Assembly: GCA_964627445.1 (NCBI GenBank)
Contig: CAZVJF010000009.1
Coordinates: forward strand, 1 to 64,000
DNA: 64,000 nt
Source of the DNA: Luteibaculum sp964627445
GTDB lineage: Bacteria > Bacteroidota > Bacteroidia > Flavobacteriales_D > Luteibaculaceae
Direction of reading: 5' to 3'
Part shown: positions 53,376 through 63,155 of the stretch, one piece after another
Numbering within the stretch: the stretch's first letter is position 1
Layout of the letters: each line of letters starts with the position of its first letter
Program-made: the position numbers and the translations under genes
Notes under the pieces: model-generated
The model's database searches: none
The model's input: only the letters and a program-made list of their open reading frames with translations
What the model was told of the DNA's origin: nothing

Positions 53376-54425
53376 ATGGCGCAAAAATTTCACGACCTCA
53401 AAGTCGCTCAAGTAACGCGAGAAACTCCCCAATGTGTTGCTATTGAGCTGGAAATCCCTCAGGATAAATCGGTTCAATTCCACTACAAAAACGGCCAATA
53501 CGTTACGATAGAGAAGGAAATTGATGGCAATAAAGTGAGGCGTTCCTACTCTATTTGTAGCGCGCACCAAAACAAAGAAGCTTTTACTATAGCCGTAAAA
53601 GAGGTTACTGGCGGAACCCTATCCCCGGTTTTAAACCAGAAATTAAACACTGGAGATGTGCTGCACGTTAGCGAGCCCGAAGGAAACTTTACCTTACCCG
53701 TGCTCTCCCCGGCAGCCGAGCTGTTTTTTTACGCTGGGGGAAGTGGAATTACCCCTATTCTTAGCTTAATAAAGCAAGCCTTGTACGACTCCAAAGCTAC
53801 CGTGCGCTTGTTGTATGCGAATACTGAAGATTCTCAGGTCATTTTCCTGGACCAACTCACGGAGTTGCAACAAGCGTTTCAAGATCGGTTTACGGTTCAG
53901 CATTTTATAGAAGCCGACAACAGCACCATTAAAGACGCCATTCAGGGACGTATTCCCAACACCTACATCCACAATTTACCCTTAGAAAATAATGGTGTGC
54001 AGCACCACTTTATCTGTGGCCCCGGCCCGCTGATGGAGCATGTGAAAGCTAACTTAGAACAACAACAGGTTGCAGGTGCAAACATCCACTTGGAATACTT
54101 TGAAGCGCCTGAAGAAGATTTACCCGATACTGGTGAATTCAAAGGAACTGCAGAAGTAACCATAATATTGGACGGAGAGGAAACCAAACTAAGCGTTGGA
54201 GAAGACGACAGCATCCTTAGCGCTATGCTAGAGGCAGGCATGGATGCCCCGTATAGTTGCCAAAGTGGCGTGTGCGCTACCTGCCGCGCGCTAGTAAGCG
54301 AGGGCGAAGTATATCTTTCTCAAAATCTCGGTATAACCGATGGTGAAATCAAGGAAGGATATACCTTAACCTGCAGTTCTTACCCCCGTTCTAAGAATAT
54401 CTTGGTTAATTTTGACGAGGCTTAA
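53376..54425 (+). CDS. PaaE-like NAD(P)H-dependent flavin/[2Fe-2S] oxidoreductase
   Basis: 349 residues. Order: FAD-binding barrel with RRSYSICSA (FAD-binding RxYS near residue 53), NAD-binding domain with FYAGGSGITPILSL and later HFICGPGPLMEHV, then a plant-type [2Fe-2S] ferredoxin domain with CQSGVCATC and a closing TCSSYP. This is the layout of phenylacetyl-CoA epoxidase reductase (PaaE) and related hydroxylase reductases. No paa genes are nearby, so it is probably a general or orphan reductase. It starts 32 nt after the acetyltransferase gene. Confidence 0.88.
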   Translation: MAQKFHDLKVAQVTRETPQCVAIELEIPQDKSVQFHYKNGQYVTIEKEIDGNKVRRSYSICSAHQNKEAFTIAVKEVTGGTLSPVLNQKLNTGDVLHVSEPEGNFTLPVLSPAAELFFYAGGSGITPILSLIKQALYDSKATVRLLYANTEDSQVIFLDQLTELQQAFQDRFTVQHFIEADNSTIKDAIQGRIPNTYIHNLPLENNGVQHHFICGPGPLMEHVKANLEQQQVAGANIHLEYFEAPEEDLPDTGEFKGTAEVTIILDGEETKLSVGEDDSILSAMLEAGMDAPYSCQSGVCATCRALVSEGEVYLSQNLGITDGEIKEGYTLTCSSYPRSKNILVNFDEA

Positions 54426-54669
54426 TTTCCTCTAACGTATTACCCAGTTCGGCCAAGGTAGCTTTAAAGTCGTCCTCGGTCATCTCTAGTACGCCCTCAA
54501 AATTGCAGGCAATTAAGTCACTAATAAAGAGACGCTCGGGGTAGCTTTTTGCCGTGATACGGTACTGCTGGAATTTTTTCCCCATGACCTGTACTTCGTG
54601 AAAACTCCCTGCATCCAAAACTTTAAAGTAGCGTTGGTTGTTTGCGTATTTACGGTAGACTGGGAACAT
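54406..54669 (-). CDS. hypothetical protein
   Basis: 87 residues from ATG 54669 (MFPVYRKYANNQRYFKVLD). The sequence is a compact alpha/beta domain with VLDAGSFHEVQVMGKKF and MTEDDFKATLAELG, unknown to me. It converges on the reductase gene with a 20-bp overlap at the 3' ends. A longer reading start at 54831 runs into the neighbouring TPR gene and looks unlikely. Confidence 0.6.
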   Translation of the reverse strand: MFPVYRKYANNQRYFKVLDAGSFHEVQVMGKKFQQYRITAKSYPERLFISDLIACNFEGVLEMTEDDFKATLAELGNTLEEIKPRQN

Positions 54670-54748
54670 GAGCGGCTGCGCTAGAATTAGTACTTTAAAA
54701 ATACGGCATTCGCAGATACAAAAGCGAAAACTAGAAAATAAATACGCA

Positions 54749-55345
54749 ATGGCATTTATAAATAACGCGCACAAAAAGGGAGAAGACTTACATCGGGCAG
54801 GAAATTTTGCTGCCGCAGTAGATGCATTCAATGCAGCACTAGAAACGCATCCCGATCACCCAGATATTTTATCAGACAGAGCGGTATCCTACCTAATGCT
54901 AGAAAAATATAAGTTGGCCATCATAGACTTTGACCGTGCTGCTGCAATAGAACCCAACAAATCGTACCGTTACTCTAGCCGCGCTTTTGCCAAAGACAAA
55001 ATAGGCGATTTGGATGGCGCTCTTGCCGATTATGAAAAAGCCATAGAACTCGATCCTAGCGATGCTATTGCACACAACAACCTGGGCCTCTTAATGGAGA
55101 ATTTTGGCAACCGAAGAGGCGCTAAAACCATGTTTGAGCTAGCCGATAAACTCAATAAAGACAACCCGCTACCCACCCAAGACAACACCACAGCAAGCGA
55201 GGAATCAAAAACTCAGAAAACAGGCGAAACCGAAACAGAAGAAACCCCAACACAGGCACAAGTAGTGAAGTCTATTTTTACAAAAGCCGGATGGAAAGAC
55301 TTCCTTAGTTTTGTTCGCAATGGCTTCAAACTCCCCAAACAGTAA
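54749..55345 (+). CDS. TPR-repeat protein
   Basis: 198 residues from ATG 54749. Three to four TPR units are visible: GEDLHRAGNFAAAVDAFNAA, VSYLMLEKYKLAIIDFDRAA, AFAKDKIGDLDGALADYEKA and NNLGLLMENFGNRRGAKTMF. A charged linker follows and then a C-terminal segment KAGWKDFLSFVRNGFKL. It is a protein-interaction scaffold of unknown partner. It overlaps the AddB-like gene by 26 bp. Confidence 0.85.
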   Translation: MAFINNAHKKGEDLHRAGNFAAAVDAFNAALETHPDHPDILSDRAVSYLMLEKYKLAIIDFDRAAAIEPNKSYRYSSRAFAKDKIGDLDGALADYEKAIELDPSDAIAHNNLGLLMENFGNRRGAKTMFELADKLNKDNPLPTQDNTTASEESKTQKTGETETEETPTQAQVVKSIFTKAGWKDFLSFVRNGFKLPKQ

Positions 55346-58019
55346 CCCCCTATCCAATCTTACTTTTCTCGAGCACGTTTGGGAGGAAGTAAGTAAAACA
55401 GACTGCACTTCACTTACCGTAGTGCTTCCTTCGAATCGCGCGTGTGGCGTACTTAAACAAATTGCGAAGCAGCAATCCAAAAGCACCACCCTGCTCCCTG
55501 AAATAACCACCCTAGAGGCTTTTTCCAACCAACTGATCCCCGGTAAAAAGGGGCACCCACTAGAATTACTGCAACTACTATATAAGGCGTATCGAAATAT
55601 TTTAGGCGAAGAGGGCCATTCCTTTGAACAATATCTCCCCTTGGGAGAGCAAATGTTAGCCGATTTTAATGAGATTGATCTGCACCTTGTGGATACCCAC
55701 AACTTTTTTCAATCGCTACGAAACATAAAAGAGCTCGAATCTTTTCAATTCGATCATCTGGAATCCAGCCAAGTGGCTTATGACTTATTTTGGCAGCAAT
55801 TGGGAAAAATCTACTCCGAGTTTCACCAATTGCTGGATGGGGCTGCGCGCTACTACACCGGCAAAAAATTCCGCTGGCTTTCCGAAAACCAGGTATCCCT
55901 ATCAGGTTCTGTAATGTTTGCGGGCTTCAGCGTTTTATCGCCTGCAGAGCAAGGTTTCATTGCGCCTTTGCTAGACCAGGGCAAACTTATTTTAGAATAC
56001 GATAGCAGTTTTGAAGCCATCTCGCAGCACGAGTCACTACTAGCGCGCCCTAAAATATGGGATACCAAGCGCGATACGCTGTTTAAAACCCGATTTATAG
56101 ACACCGCAGAACAAATAACTGCACACCGCTGCCAAGACAACCAACATCAAATGGCCGCAGTAGTAGCCGAGATAAAAAAACTAGGACCCATTGAGCAAAA
56201 CCAGTGTTGTGTAATTGTTCCCGATGCAAGCTTTGCTCCAACCTTAGTTGCTGCATTAACTAATGAAAACATACCTGCAAACACCACAACAGGTGTTGGC
56301 TTGGAAGGCAGTGTATGGTTTGGGTATTTACAGCACGTTCAAAAAGCGCTACGCACAGCCGATAGTAACAGGTTGGTTGCCGACATGGTGCAACTTTTGG
56401 CCCAAGACCCAAACCAGCGTACTTCTAGTACTGTATTGCGAAAGATATTGGCATTGAAACAACAATACGGTTACTTGATTCCAGCCGATGTACTTCACCA
56501 GCACGTTGCAGAAGAACACCCCTTGCACCTTCTTATACAGCTGGTAAACACACCATGGACCGAAGCTACCGCGGTGGTCTTGCAGTGGCTTATGGCTCAC
56601 ACACAAGGCCATGGGGTATACAACGCCACACTGATTGCACAATTCCAGGAGGCTGCAACCACTGTAAAGGAGCATTGGAGCGAATTCCCACCGCAACAGC
56701 TTCCTGTTCATATTTGGCTGGATGAGGTTCTTAAAATCGTACAACAGGCAAGCATTCCGGTACGGGGGGATGCGCACACTGGAATACAAGTAATGGGTAT
56801 GTTGGAGGTTCGGAGCTTAGACTTTAAGCACGTTTTGGTATGCCATGTCAATGAAGGAACATTACCAGCTAATGTCTCCACAGAATCATTAATTCCTGCC
56901 GACCTAAGACTGTATGCCAAACTTCCTACGGCTACAAAAAAAGAGGCCTTGTACGGGTATTACTTTTACCGTTTGTTTTACCGGGCCCAGCGCGTGCACT
57001 TATTTTACCTGGAAGACAAAGACATAGAGCCATCGCGATACTTACATCAATTAGCCTTAGAGCTCCCCATGTATAGCACACATTTATCCTTGGAAACCAG
57101 CTCTAGTAAAATGGATTTTAGACTCAGCGATCCTCCTGAAAACGAGGGAATAATTTTATCGGATGTCTTGCAAGAGCGGATTATAAGCTATCTCACTACA
57201 GAAGGCCTGTCGCCAAGTGCATTGTGCGATCTAGTAGATTGTCCCAAGAAATTTTTGTTGGAAACGGTGCTGCGATCACCAGAGATTGAAGATTATGACA
57301 ACCTCCCGAACCACCTCCTGGGCAATGTGCTACATAACACTTTAGAGCGGGTGTATGAAAAATACTGCGCTCAGGGAGAAACAACCCTAACCCCGCAGGA
57401 TAACCAAGTTTTGTATAATTCCGCTTTGGCCTTATATCCCAGTGTATTATCGGAAACCTTTGGTAAAGAAAGTATGGCCAGCAATTACATCTTACAACAA
57501 CAGATAGTTGGGCATTTAAAGCGCTGGTTTGCCTTTGAAAAAACATTACTACAAAAGCACAAAAACGTAAGTATCGTAGCGGTTGAGCAACACCTCAAAA
57601 CCACCATAAACATCCGGGTAGGTGACCAAGACGTGCCAGTTATTTTCAAAGGGCTAATAGACCGTGTACACCGATTAGATGAATCCTTAGAAATTGTAGA
57701 TTATAAGGCTGGAAAGGTAGTGACCACAAATGTTCGTGGTAAACTCGATACCTTTTTTACCAATGTAGAACGCAGATATGGGTTGCAACTCTTAAGCTAT
57801 CAGTACCTGTGGGAGCGAAATTTCGGCTCGTTAATCCAGGCAAGAATCTTTTCTTTTGTTAAACACCAGGATTTAGATCTCACCGTTGGGATTACAGATT
57901 TGCAAGGAAATTTTAAAGAGGCTTTCGAACAAAAAGTCACTGATCTGCTCGCTAGCCTTTTCACCAACCCATCTATCAAACACAACCCAAAAGCCCGTTA
58001 CTGCGGGCTTTGCGAATAA
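55320..58019 (+). CDS. AddB-like PD-(D/E)XK nuclease subunit
   Basis: 899 residues from ATG 55320. The N-terminal region (LTVVLPSNRACGVLKQI, LLPEITTLEAF) resembles the inactivated helicase domain of AddB; no Walker A is evident. The C-terminal third is a nuclease with CPKKFLLETVL, LGNVLHNTLERVYEK, FKGLIDRVHR and EIVDYKAGKV. Canonical AddB ends with a CxxC-x5-C that holds an iron-sulfur cluster together with an upstream Cys. Here the end is YCGLCE, so only the CxxC is visible and the final Cys is missing. It is the likely partner of the AddA-like gene, though three other genes separate them. Confidence 0.82.
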   Translation: MASNSPNSNPLSNLTFLEHVWEEVSKTDCTSLTVVLPSNRACGVLKQIAKQQSKSTTLLPEITTLEAFSNQLIPGKKGHPLELLQLLYKAYRNILGEEGHSFEQYLPLGEQMLADFNEIDLHLVDTHNFFQSLRNIKELESFQFDHLESSQVAYDLFWQQLGKIYSEFHQLLDGAARYYTGKKFRWLSENQVSLSGSVMFAGFSVLSPAEQGFIAPLLDQGKLILEYDSSFEAISQHESLLARPKIWDTKRDTLFKTRFIDTAEQITAHRCQDNQHQMAAVVAEIKKLGPIEQNQCCVIVPDASFAPTLVAALTNENIPANTTTGVGLEGSVWFGYLQHVQKALRTADSNRLVADMVQLLAQDPNQRTSSTVLRKILALKQQYGYLIPADVLHQHVAEEHPLHLLIQLVNTPWTEATAVVLQWLMAHTQGHGVYNATLIAQFQEAATTVKEHWSEFPPQQLPVHIWLDEVLKIVQQASIPVRGDAHTGIQVMGMLEVRSLDFKHVLVCHVNEGTLPANVSTESLIPADLRLYAKLPTATKKEALYGYYFYRLFYRAQRVHLFYLEDKDIEPSRYLHQLALELPMYSTHLSLETSSSKMDFRLSDPPENEGIILSDVLQERIISYLTTEGLSPSALCDLVDCPKKFLLETVLRSPEIEDYDNLPNHLLGNVLHNTLERVYEKYCAQGETTLTPQDNQVLYNSALALYPSVLSETFGKESMASNYILQQQIVGHLKRWFAFEKTLLQKHKNVSIVAVEQHLKTTINIRVGDQDVPVIFKGLIDRVHRLDESLEIVDYKAGKVVTTNVRGKLDTFFTNVERRYGLQLLSYQYLWERNFGSLIQARIFSFVKHQDLDLTVGITDLQGNFKEAFEQKVTDLLASLFTNPSIKHNPKARYCGLCE

Positions 58020-58047
58020 AAAAAGCCCCTCGGAATCCGAGAGGCCT
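58018..58047 (-). terminator. terminator after the response regulator gene
   Basis: On the minus strand GGCCTCTCGG pairs with CCGAGGGGC around an ATT loop and is followed by seven Ts. It follows the stop at 58099 by about 50 nt. The A-run overlaps the last base of the addB stop codon on the other strand. Confidence 0.85.
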
Positions 58048-58098
58048 TCACCATAAAAAGCAGAAACCAGGAAATGTGCTTTTGAATAAGACGGTCGC

Positions 58099-58821
58099 CT
58101 ATGATGTAGGGTTGCCTGGCTCCCAAACAAGGCGGTAGCCTACCCCGTGAATCGATTTAAAATACTTTGGATTCTTCGGGTCGGGCTCAAAATCCTTACG
58201 AAACTGGACTATAAAATTGTCGACTGTCCGCGTACTTGGTAAGTTTTCACTCCCCCACACCACTTCCAAAATCTCATTTCTATTTACCGCCTGATTGGCT
58301 TTGGTAAGCATTAATTTTAAAAACAAGACTTCTTTCTGTGTGAGTTCGCGTTGCTCGCCCGTTTCGTTGTTACGCAAGGAAAACTGGTTAAAATTAACGG
58401 TCGCTGATCCTATGGTCACTTCGTTGGGCACATCGGTCTCCTCACCTCGATTATTGCGGTACAGCAGCCGTTTCACACGAAGCAGTAGCTCTTCCAAATC
58501 AAAAGGTTTCGCTAAATAATCATCGGCTCCCAGCTTTAATCCTTTCTTGCGTTCTTCGGTACTCGATCTTGCGCTGAGAAACATTATGGGCACCGTTTGA
58601 TCTTTCAATCGAATGTGTTGACACACCGCGTAGCCATCGATTTCAGGCAACATTACATCCAGCAAAACAAAGTCGTACGTATGCTTACCAAATAGCGAAA
58701 TGGCTTCCTCGCCACTAGCAGCCATGGTCACATTATATCCCTCTAAATCTAAATTGAGACTAATTACGTTACGAAGATGTTCCTCATCCTCAACTAGTAA
58801 AAGCCTTTTCTTGGTTGTCAT
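58099..58821 (-). CDS. OmpR/PhoB-family response regulator
   Basis: 240 residues. Receiver domain 1-120 with the acidic pair EDE at residues 11-13, phospho-acceptor Asp55 in LLDVMLPEIDG, Ser/Thr switch in FLSARSS and Lys in LAKPFDL. A winged-helix DNA-binding domain follows (ELTQKEVLFLKLML, SIHGVGYRLVW). A DNA-binding regulator, partner kinase unknown. It is divergent from the metalloprotease gene and alone on its strand. Confidence 0.95.
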   Translation of the reverse strand: MTTKKRLLLVEDEEHLRNVISLNLDLEGYNVTMAASGEEAISLFGKHTYDFVLLDVMLPEIDGYAVCQHIRLKDQTVPIMFLSARSSTEERKKGLKLGADDYLAKPFDLEELLLRVKRLLYRNNRGEETDVPNEVTIGSATVNFNQFSLRNNETGEQRELTQKEVLFLKLMLTKANQAVNRNEILEVVWGSENLPSTRTVDNFIVQFRKDFEPDPKNPKYFKSIHGVGYRLVWEPGNPTS

Positions 58822-58885
58822 GTTGGGATTTCAATTTATTCGACAATACACAAAGATACTCGATAAAAAACGGCTATTATATGGT

Positions 58886-58893
58886 TATTTTCG
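58886..58893 (+). promoter_or_regulatory. possible promoter of the metalloprotease gene
   Basis: TATTTTCG differs from TAnnTTTG at one position and lies 35 nt upstream of the ATG at 58929. No clear -33 element. The region between the divergent genes is only 107 nt, so the response regulator could act here. Confidence 0.35.
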
Positions 58894-58928
58894 CGGCAAA
58901 CCATCTTTACCCTTACAGAGAACACACT

Positions 58929-61900
58929 ATGAAATACAACTACCTAACACGCTTTTTGCTCGTTTTTGTTGTGTCTATTTTGACGCTAACTACGGCAAAT
59001 GCCCAGGAAGAACCTTGTGGATTCGATGAAGCGCACAGTCATATGATGGACAAAGATCCTACCTACATGGATCGCGTGCAGCAATTTAACCGCGAATTTT
59101 CAAAATACATAACGGAAAAGCCGAGAAGTAGAACTGGTGAGAAGGCACCCGTGGTAACTATACCACTGGTCTTCCATATTATTCACCGTGGAGAGCCTGT
59201 TGGCGAAGGAAGTAACATTACCGATGAGCAGGTGATTAGTGCGGTAGATGGCATGAACATTCAGTTTCGCAACATGAATGAGGACGGGTCTATTTACGAC
59301 CCTGAAGGTACCGACCTTGAGTTTGAATTTTGCCTTGCTCAGCGAGACCCCGATGGTAACCCAACCAACGGAATTAATAGAGTGGACGGTTCTAGTGTTC
59401 CGTTTTATGCCGATGAGGGAATTTACAGTAGGGGGGCAAAAGAAAACGAAGAAGAAGTTAAAGCACTTTCAAGATGGGATAATACCGAGTACTATAACAT
59501 CTGGGTAGTCGCTCAAATTGATAACCAAGAGCCTTTTGGTTCAGGAACCAAGGGCTATGCGTATTTCCCTGGTGCTAACTCAAGAGTTGATGGCACCGTG
59601 GTTTTGTTTAACTACACGGGTTACGATCCCGATGGTAGTAGAGGCTTGAGAGGAAACGGCCAACTTACTAACGGAACAGCCGATAATAATGGAACGATGG
59701 TACACGAGGTAGGACATGCCTTTGCCTTGTACCACACTTTTGAGGGCGCGGACCCTAACGGCGGAAATTGTCCGCCTGCAGAATCTAATTGTTCAAATGA
59801 TGGGGATCGCGTTTGTGATTTACCACCGCATGACAGCCACCTGGGTGACTGTAAAAGCCCCGATGACATAAATAGTTGCACAGGCAACCCTTATGGAAAT
59901 GTTATCCGTAATTACATGAATTATACAAACTGTTCTCCGCTGATTTTCAGCGAAGGACAGCGAGATCGTGTACGTTTTGCACTTGAAAATCAGCGCTCCT
60001 ATTTTAACGTTACCGGAACTCCAGAATCGTGCGTTCCCGTCTTTGAGTATGATATTGCGATCAAAAATCTGTTTAAACCAGAAGGTTTCTACTGCAACGG
60101 AAATGTGGAAGGGGATATTTTGGTGAAAAATAATGGCCAGTTACCCATTGATTCGTTCGCTATTGAATATGGCGTAGACGGGGTTGTTGACTCCGTGTTC
60201 ACGTATCGCGGTTTGCTGGAATCGCAGGATGAGGTACAAATAACGCTGCCAGGAGTTCAAACTTCAACAGGCCCTCACCAGTTTTTTGCGCAAGTAAAGG
60301 CAAACGGAATTAACGACAATCGAGCAGATGAATTTCAAAACAATGACTTTCAAGAATCAAACTTCGAAGTTATCAACGGAAGTCCGGTTCGGGTAACAAT
60401 CAACAATTACGAAGATGCAGATAGGTTTGAGTTTATAGACAGTGAAGGCAATGTTGCAGTAAGCTTCGACATGGCTAATTTAAGTGGTGAGTTTGATCAG
60501 GAGTTCTGTCTCCCCTCAGATAAGTGCTACACTTTTCATTACTACGATGCCGTTTTCATTCACCCTCAAGTGGGAGGTACACCTCCAGAATATGAGCTGA
60601 TATCTGTGAACAATGGCTACCTAATTGATGATGGAATTTTTCCCTATCCCGGTTTTACAGGAGGTCCGTATGAGGACGTTACTGAAGAATTTTGCATGCC
60701 GTTCGACCCTGGTTTCGTAACGGCAAATTTCGATGTTAGTCAGCGCGTTGTTGAGGTTGGGCAACCAGTCAATTTTTTCGACCGATCGCAATCCAGTACT
60801 GGAGACCCGGCTTCTTCGTGGTCTTGGGATTTCGGAGACGGTCAATCCTCATCGCAACAAAATCCAAACCACACCTATCTCACACCAGGGGTCTACACGG
60901 TTTCATTAACGGCCAACAATGGTTTGGAGCCTAATACTTTGGAGAAAATTCAACTCATCCGTGTCCTCAACACAGTAACAGGGTGTGATGAGTTTAATAA
61001 TCTTATTGGAAGCGAACAACCAACAAGTTATAGTACGGTCAATGGAGAACCTGGTAACTTCCCGGGAAATAACACTTTGGGGGTATCGGAATACGCAGAG
61101 CGCTTTTTTGCTACAGAAAAAAATAAGCTTGTATACGTGGACCTCTTTATTAGAAGTATTAATGCCAGTAATCCAGCTAACCTCCTTAACATTAATGTAT
61201 ATACTGGCAGCTTGAGTGGAGGACAGCCAGCAAGCAAGATCAAGAGCGTTCATGTGCCTATTTCCGAACTACAAGAAAATAGCAGAAACCGGATAGAATT
61301 TGAAGATTTTCCCGAGGTGGATAAGTTTTACTTCATAGGTTACACTACTGAAGATCCTAGCGATGAAGTAATTGTGGGAACAGCCCCCTATCGAGGTGAA
61401 AATAATTTTAGCAACACCGCTTTTGCTAAAGTAGGCGGTGCGTGGACTTCCGTAGACACCCTATTTGAGGAGTCCAGTGCTACTTCATTAAATATCACAA
61501 CAGCCACTAGCTATGTACCACAACCTGTAGCATATGCCACAGTAAACACGATATGTGCGGGGCAAAGTTTTGATGTAATTGGCGAACTATCGAAACGAAC
61601 CAACAACTTCCTTTGGAAATTTGGTCCCAACGCAAATCGTGAAACATCATCCGCTGCCAATACCAGCGTTACCTTCTTCGAGGGTGGAGAGTACGACATT
61701 TATCTTGTAACTACCGGTGGTTGTAACATTAAGGACTCCGCATTGGTTGAAGTATCGGTGGACTCCATCCCCGAAGTAGAAATGGTATTAACCGATGATG
61801 TTTGTTCTCAGGAAAACGGTACAGCCTTTGCTAAAATGACTGGAGGATCCGGTAACTTTACTTTCGAATGGTCGTTTAACCCCGGATTTAAAGGCAACAA

Positions 61901-63017
61901 ACATACAGGTGCGGCTGCAGGTTTCTATACCTACACTTGGTCTGATCCTGCTTGCGGTGTACAAGATAGAGTGGAGAGTTACGAGATTCTAGATAAAAGT
62001 GTCGTTCCAGAATTTGATTTAAGTTCCAAGCAAACCACTTGCGGACAAGATGATGGTAGAGCTTCTATACTGGATGACGGCCTATTGCCTTATAACTACA
62101 AGTGGACCAAGAGGCAAGATTCTACATTTGTTCGCACTTCAAAAACTATTTTACAGTTAAATCCTGGAACCTATATCGCAGAGTTATCCTATGCAGGTTG
62201 TTCCTCACGTATAGACAGCGTTGAAATTCTTCCTTCAGAAGAAGTGACTGGAGAGGTTGCCTCTATTCCTGAGGTATGTCCAAATACTCCCGTTAAGCTT
62301 TGGGCCACGGGAGGGGATTCTCTTAAATGGTTCGATGATCAAAACCGCGTTTTTGCAAACAACGTAGACACTGTAGTGATCGATACTACGAATACTGCCA
62401 AGTTCACTGTTGTATTTTATGGTGACACCGGATGTACCTTAGAAAAAATCACTGGAGTTGATATTCAGTCCCGCGCAAGAGCACAAGCAAAAGTATCTAA
62501 TGGAACTTCAGACTACAGCGACACTGTACGAGTAGACCTTGTAGATGGTGCTACAGCACTATTCTCTTCTGCCGGAACTTTTGCCAGAAGCTTTGAATGG
62601 AATTTTGGCGACAGCACTCTGAGTACGGAAAGAAATCCGGCCCATAGTTATACGAAAGAAGGTACTTACGAAGTAATTTTGTTTGCCTACAATAATGGAT
62701 GTGATGATAGCGACACCAACATTGTTATGGTTACGGACACCACTGGAATAGTAGGATTTGAGCCAGAGAACAACCAACAGTCTTTCCACATCTACCCCAA
62801 CCCTGCCAACACACAAGTAACAATCGCTGCCTCTAACACGGTAGCATCAGCTTCAGTTGTGCTTATGGATGTTACTGGAAAAACAGTGTTCCAAGACACT
62901 AGTAAATCATGGGATGAGATAAGCATCCCACTGGACCGCCTTAATACAGGAATTTACTTCCTCAACGTAAAAACACCAATTGGCGAATACCAGACAAAAA
63001 TTTCTGTGGTGCATTAA
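58929..63017 (+). CDS. large secreted M43-type metalloprotease, T9SS type A
   Basis: 1362 residues from ATG 58929, where the signal peptide (FLLVFVVSILTLTTANAQ) begins. The catalytic domain has zinc motif H259-E-V-G-H263-A-F-A-L-Y-H269 and a Met-turn NYMNYTNCSPLIFSEGQ. This is the pregnancy-associated plasma protein A/cytophagalysin family. The usual Gly at the eighth position is Ala266. A PKD module (WSWDFGDGQ near residue 640) and Ig-like modules follow. The end (SFHIYPNPANTQVTI to KISVVH) is a type A sorting domain. It is an exported protease of unknown target. Confidence 0.87.
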   Translation: MKYNYLTRFLLVFVVSILTLTTANAQEEPCGFDEAHSHMMDKDPTYMDRVQQFNREFSKYITEKPRSRTGEKAPVVTIPLVFHIIHRGEPVGEGSNITDEQVISAVDGMNIQFRNMNEDGSIYDPEGTDLEFEFCLAQRDPDGNPTNGINRVDGSSVPFYADEGIYSRGAKENEEEVKALSRWDNTEYYNIWVVAQIDNQEPFGSGTKGYAYFPGANSRVDGTVVLFNYTGYDPDGSRGLRGNGQLTNGTADNNGTMVHEVGHAFALYHTFEGADPNGGNCPPAESNCSNDGDRVCDLPPHDSHLGDCKSPDDINSCTGNPYGNVIRNYMNYTNCSPLIFSEGQRDRVRFALENQRSYFNVTGTPESCVPVFEYDIAIKNLFKPEGFYCNGNVEGDILVKNNGQLPIDSFAIEYGVDGVVDSVFTYRGLLESQDEVQITLPGVQTSTGPHQFFAQVKANGINDNRADEFQNNDFQESNFEVINGSPVRVTINNYEDADRFEFIDSEGNVAVSFDMANLSGEFDQEFCLPSDKCYTFHYYDAVFIHPQVGGTPPEYELISVNNGYLIDDGIFPYPGFTGGPYEDVTEEFCMPFDPGFVTANFDVSQRVVEVGQPVNFFDRSQSSTGDPASSWSWDFGDGQSSSQQNPNHTYLTPGVYTVSLTANNGLEPNTLEKIQLIRVLNTVTGCDEFNNLIGSEQPTSYSTVNGEPGNFPGNNTLGVSEYAERFFATEKNKLVYVDLFIRSINASNPANLLNINVYTGSLSGGQPASKIKSVHVPISELQENSRNRIEFEDFPEVDKFYFIGYTTEDPSDEVIVGTAPYRGENNFSNTAFAKVGGAWTSVDTLFEESSATSLNITTATSYVPQPVAYATVNTICAGQSFDVIGELSKRTNNFLWKFGPNANRETSSAANTSVTFFEGGEYDIYLVTTGGCNIKDSALVEVSVDSIPEVEMVLTDDVCSQENGTAFAKMTGGSGNFTFEWSFNPGFKGNKHTGAAAGFYTYTWSDPACGVQDRVESYEILDKSVVPEFDLSSKQTTCGQDDGRASILDDGLLPYNYKWTKRQDSTFVRTSKTILQLNPGTYIAELSYAGCSSRIDSVEILPSEEVTGEVASIPEVCPNTPVKLWATGGDSLKWFDDQNRVFANNVDTVVIDTTNTAKFTVVFYGDTGCTLEKITGVDIQSRARAQAKVSNGTSDYSDTVRVDLVDGATALFSSAGTFARSFEWNFGDSTLSTERNPAHSYTKEGTYEVILFAYNNGCDDSDTNIVMVTDTTGIVGFEPENNQQSFHIYPNPANTQVTIAASNTVASASVVLMDVTGKTVFQDTSKSWDEISIPLDRLNTGIYFLNVKTPIGEYQTKISVVH

Positions 63018-63039
63018 CCCTACCAAAAACCAGGTTTAC

Positions 63040-63074
63040 AAAAAAGCCCGAGTATGAAGCTCGGGCTTTTTTTT
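63040..63074 (+). terminator. terminator after the metalloprotease gene
   Basis: AAAAAAGCCCGAG pairs with CTCGGGCTTTTTT around a 7-nt loop, followed by a continuing T-run. It is 23 nt after the stop at 63017. Confidence 0.9.
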
Positions 63075-63155
63075 GGGCATAACAATAGCTTTAAACCATT
63101 GATAACCAACAGGAAGTAAACTTCCCTCATCTACGGTTTTATATTTTCTTTATCA

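Noticed and set aside
57990..58012. AAAGCCCG/CGGGCTTT hairpin as a terminator for the AddB gene
   Set aside because: It lies inside the last codons of the gene and is not followed by a T-run on the plus strand.
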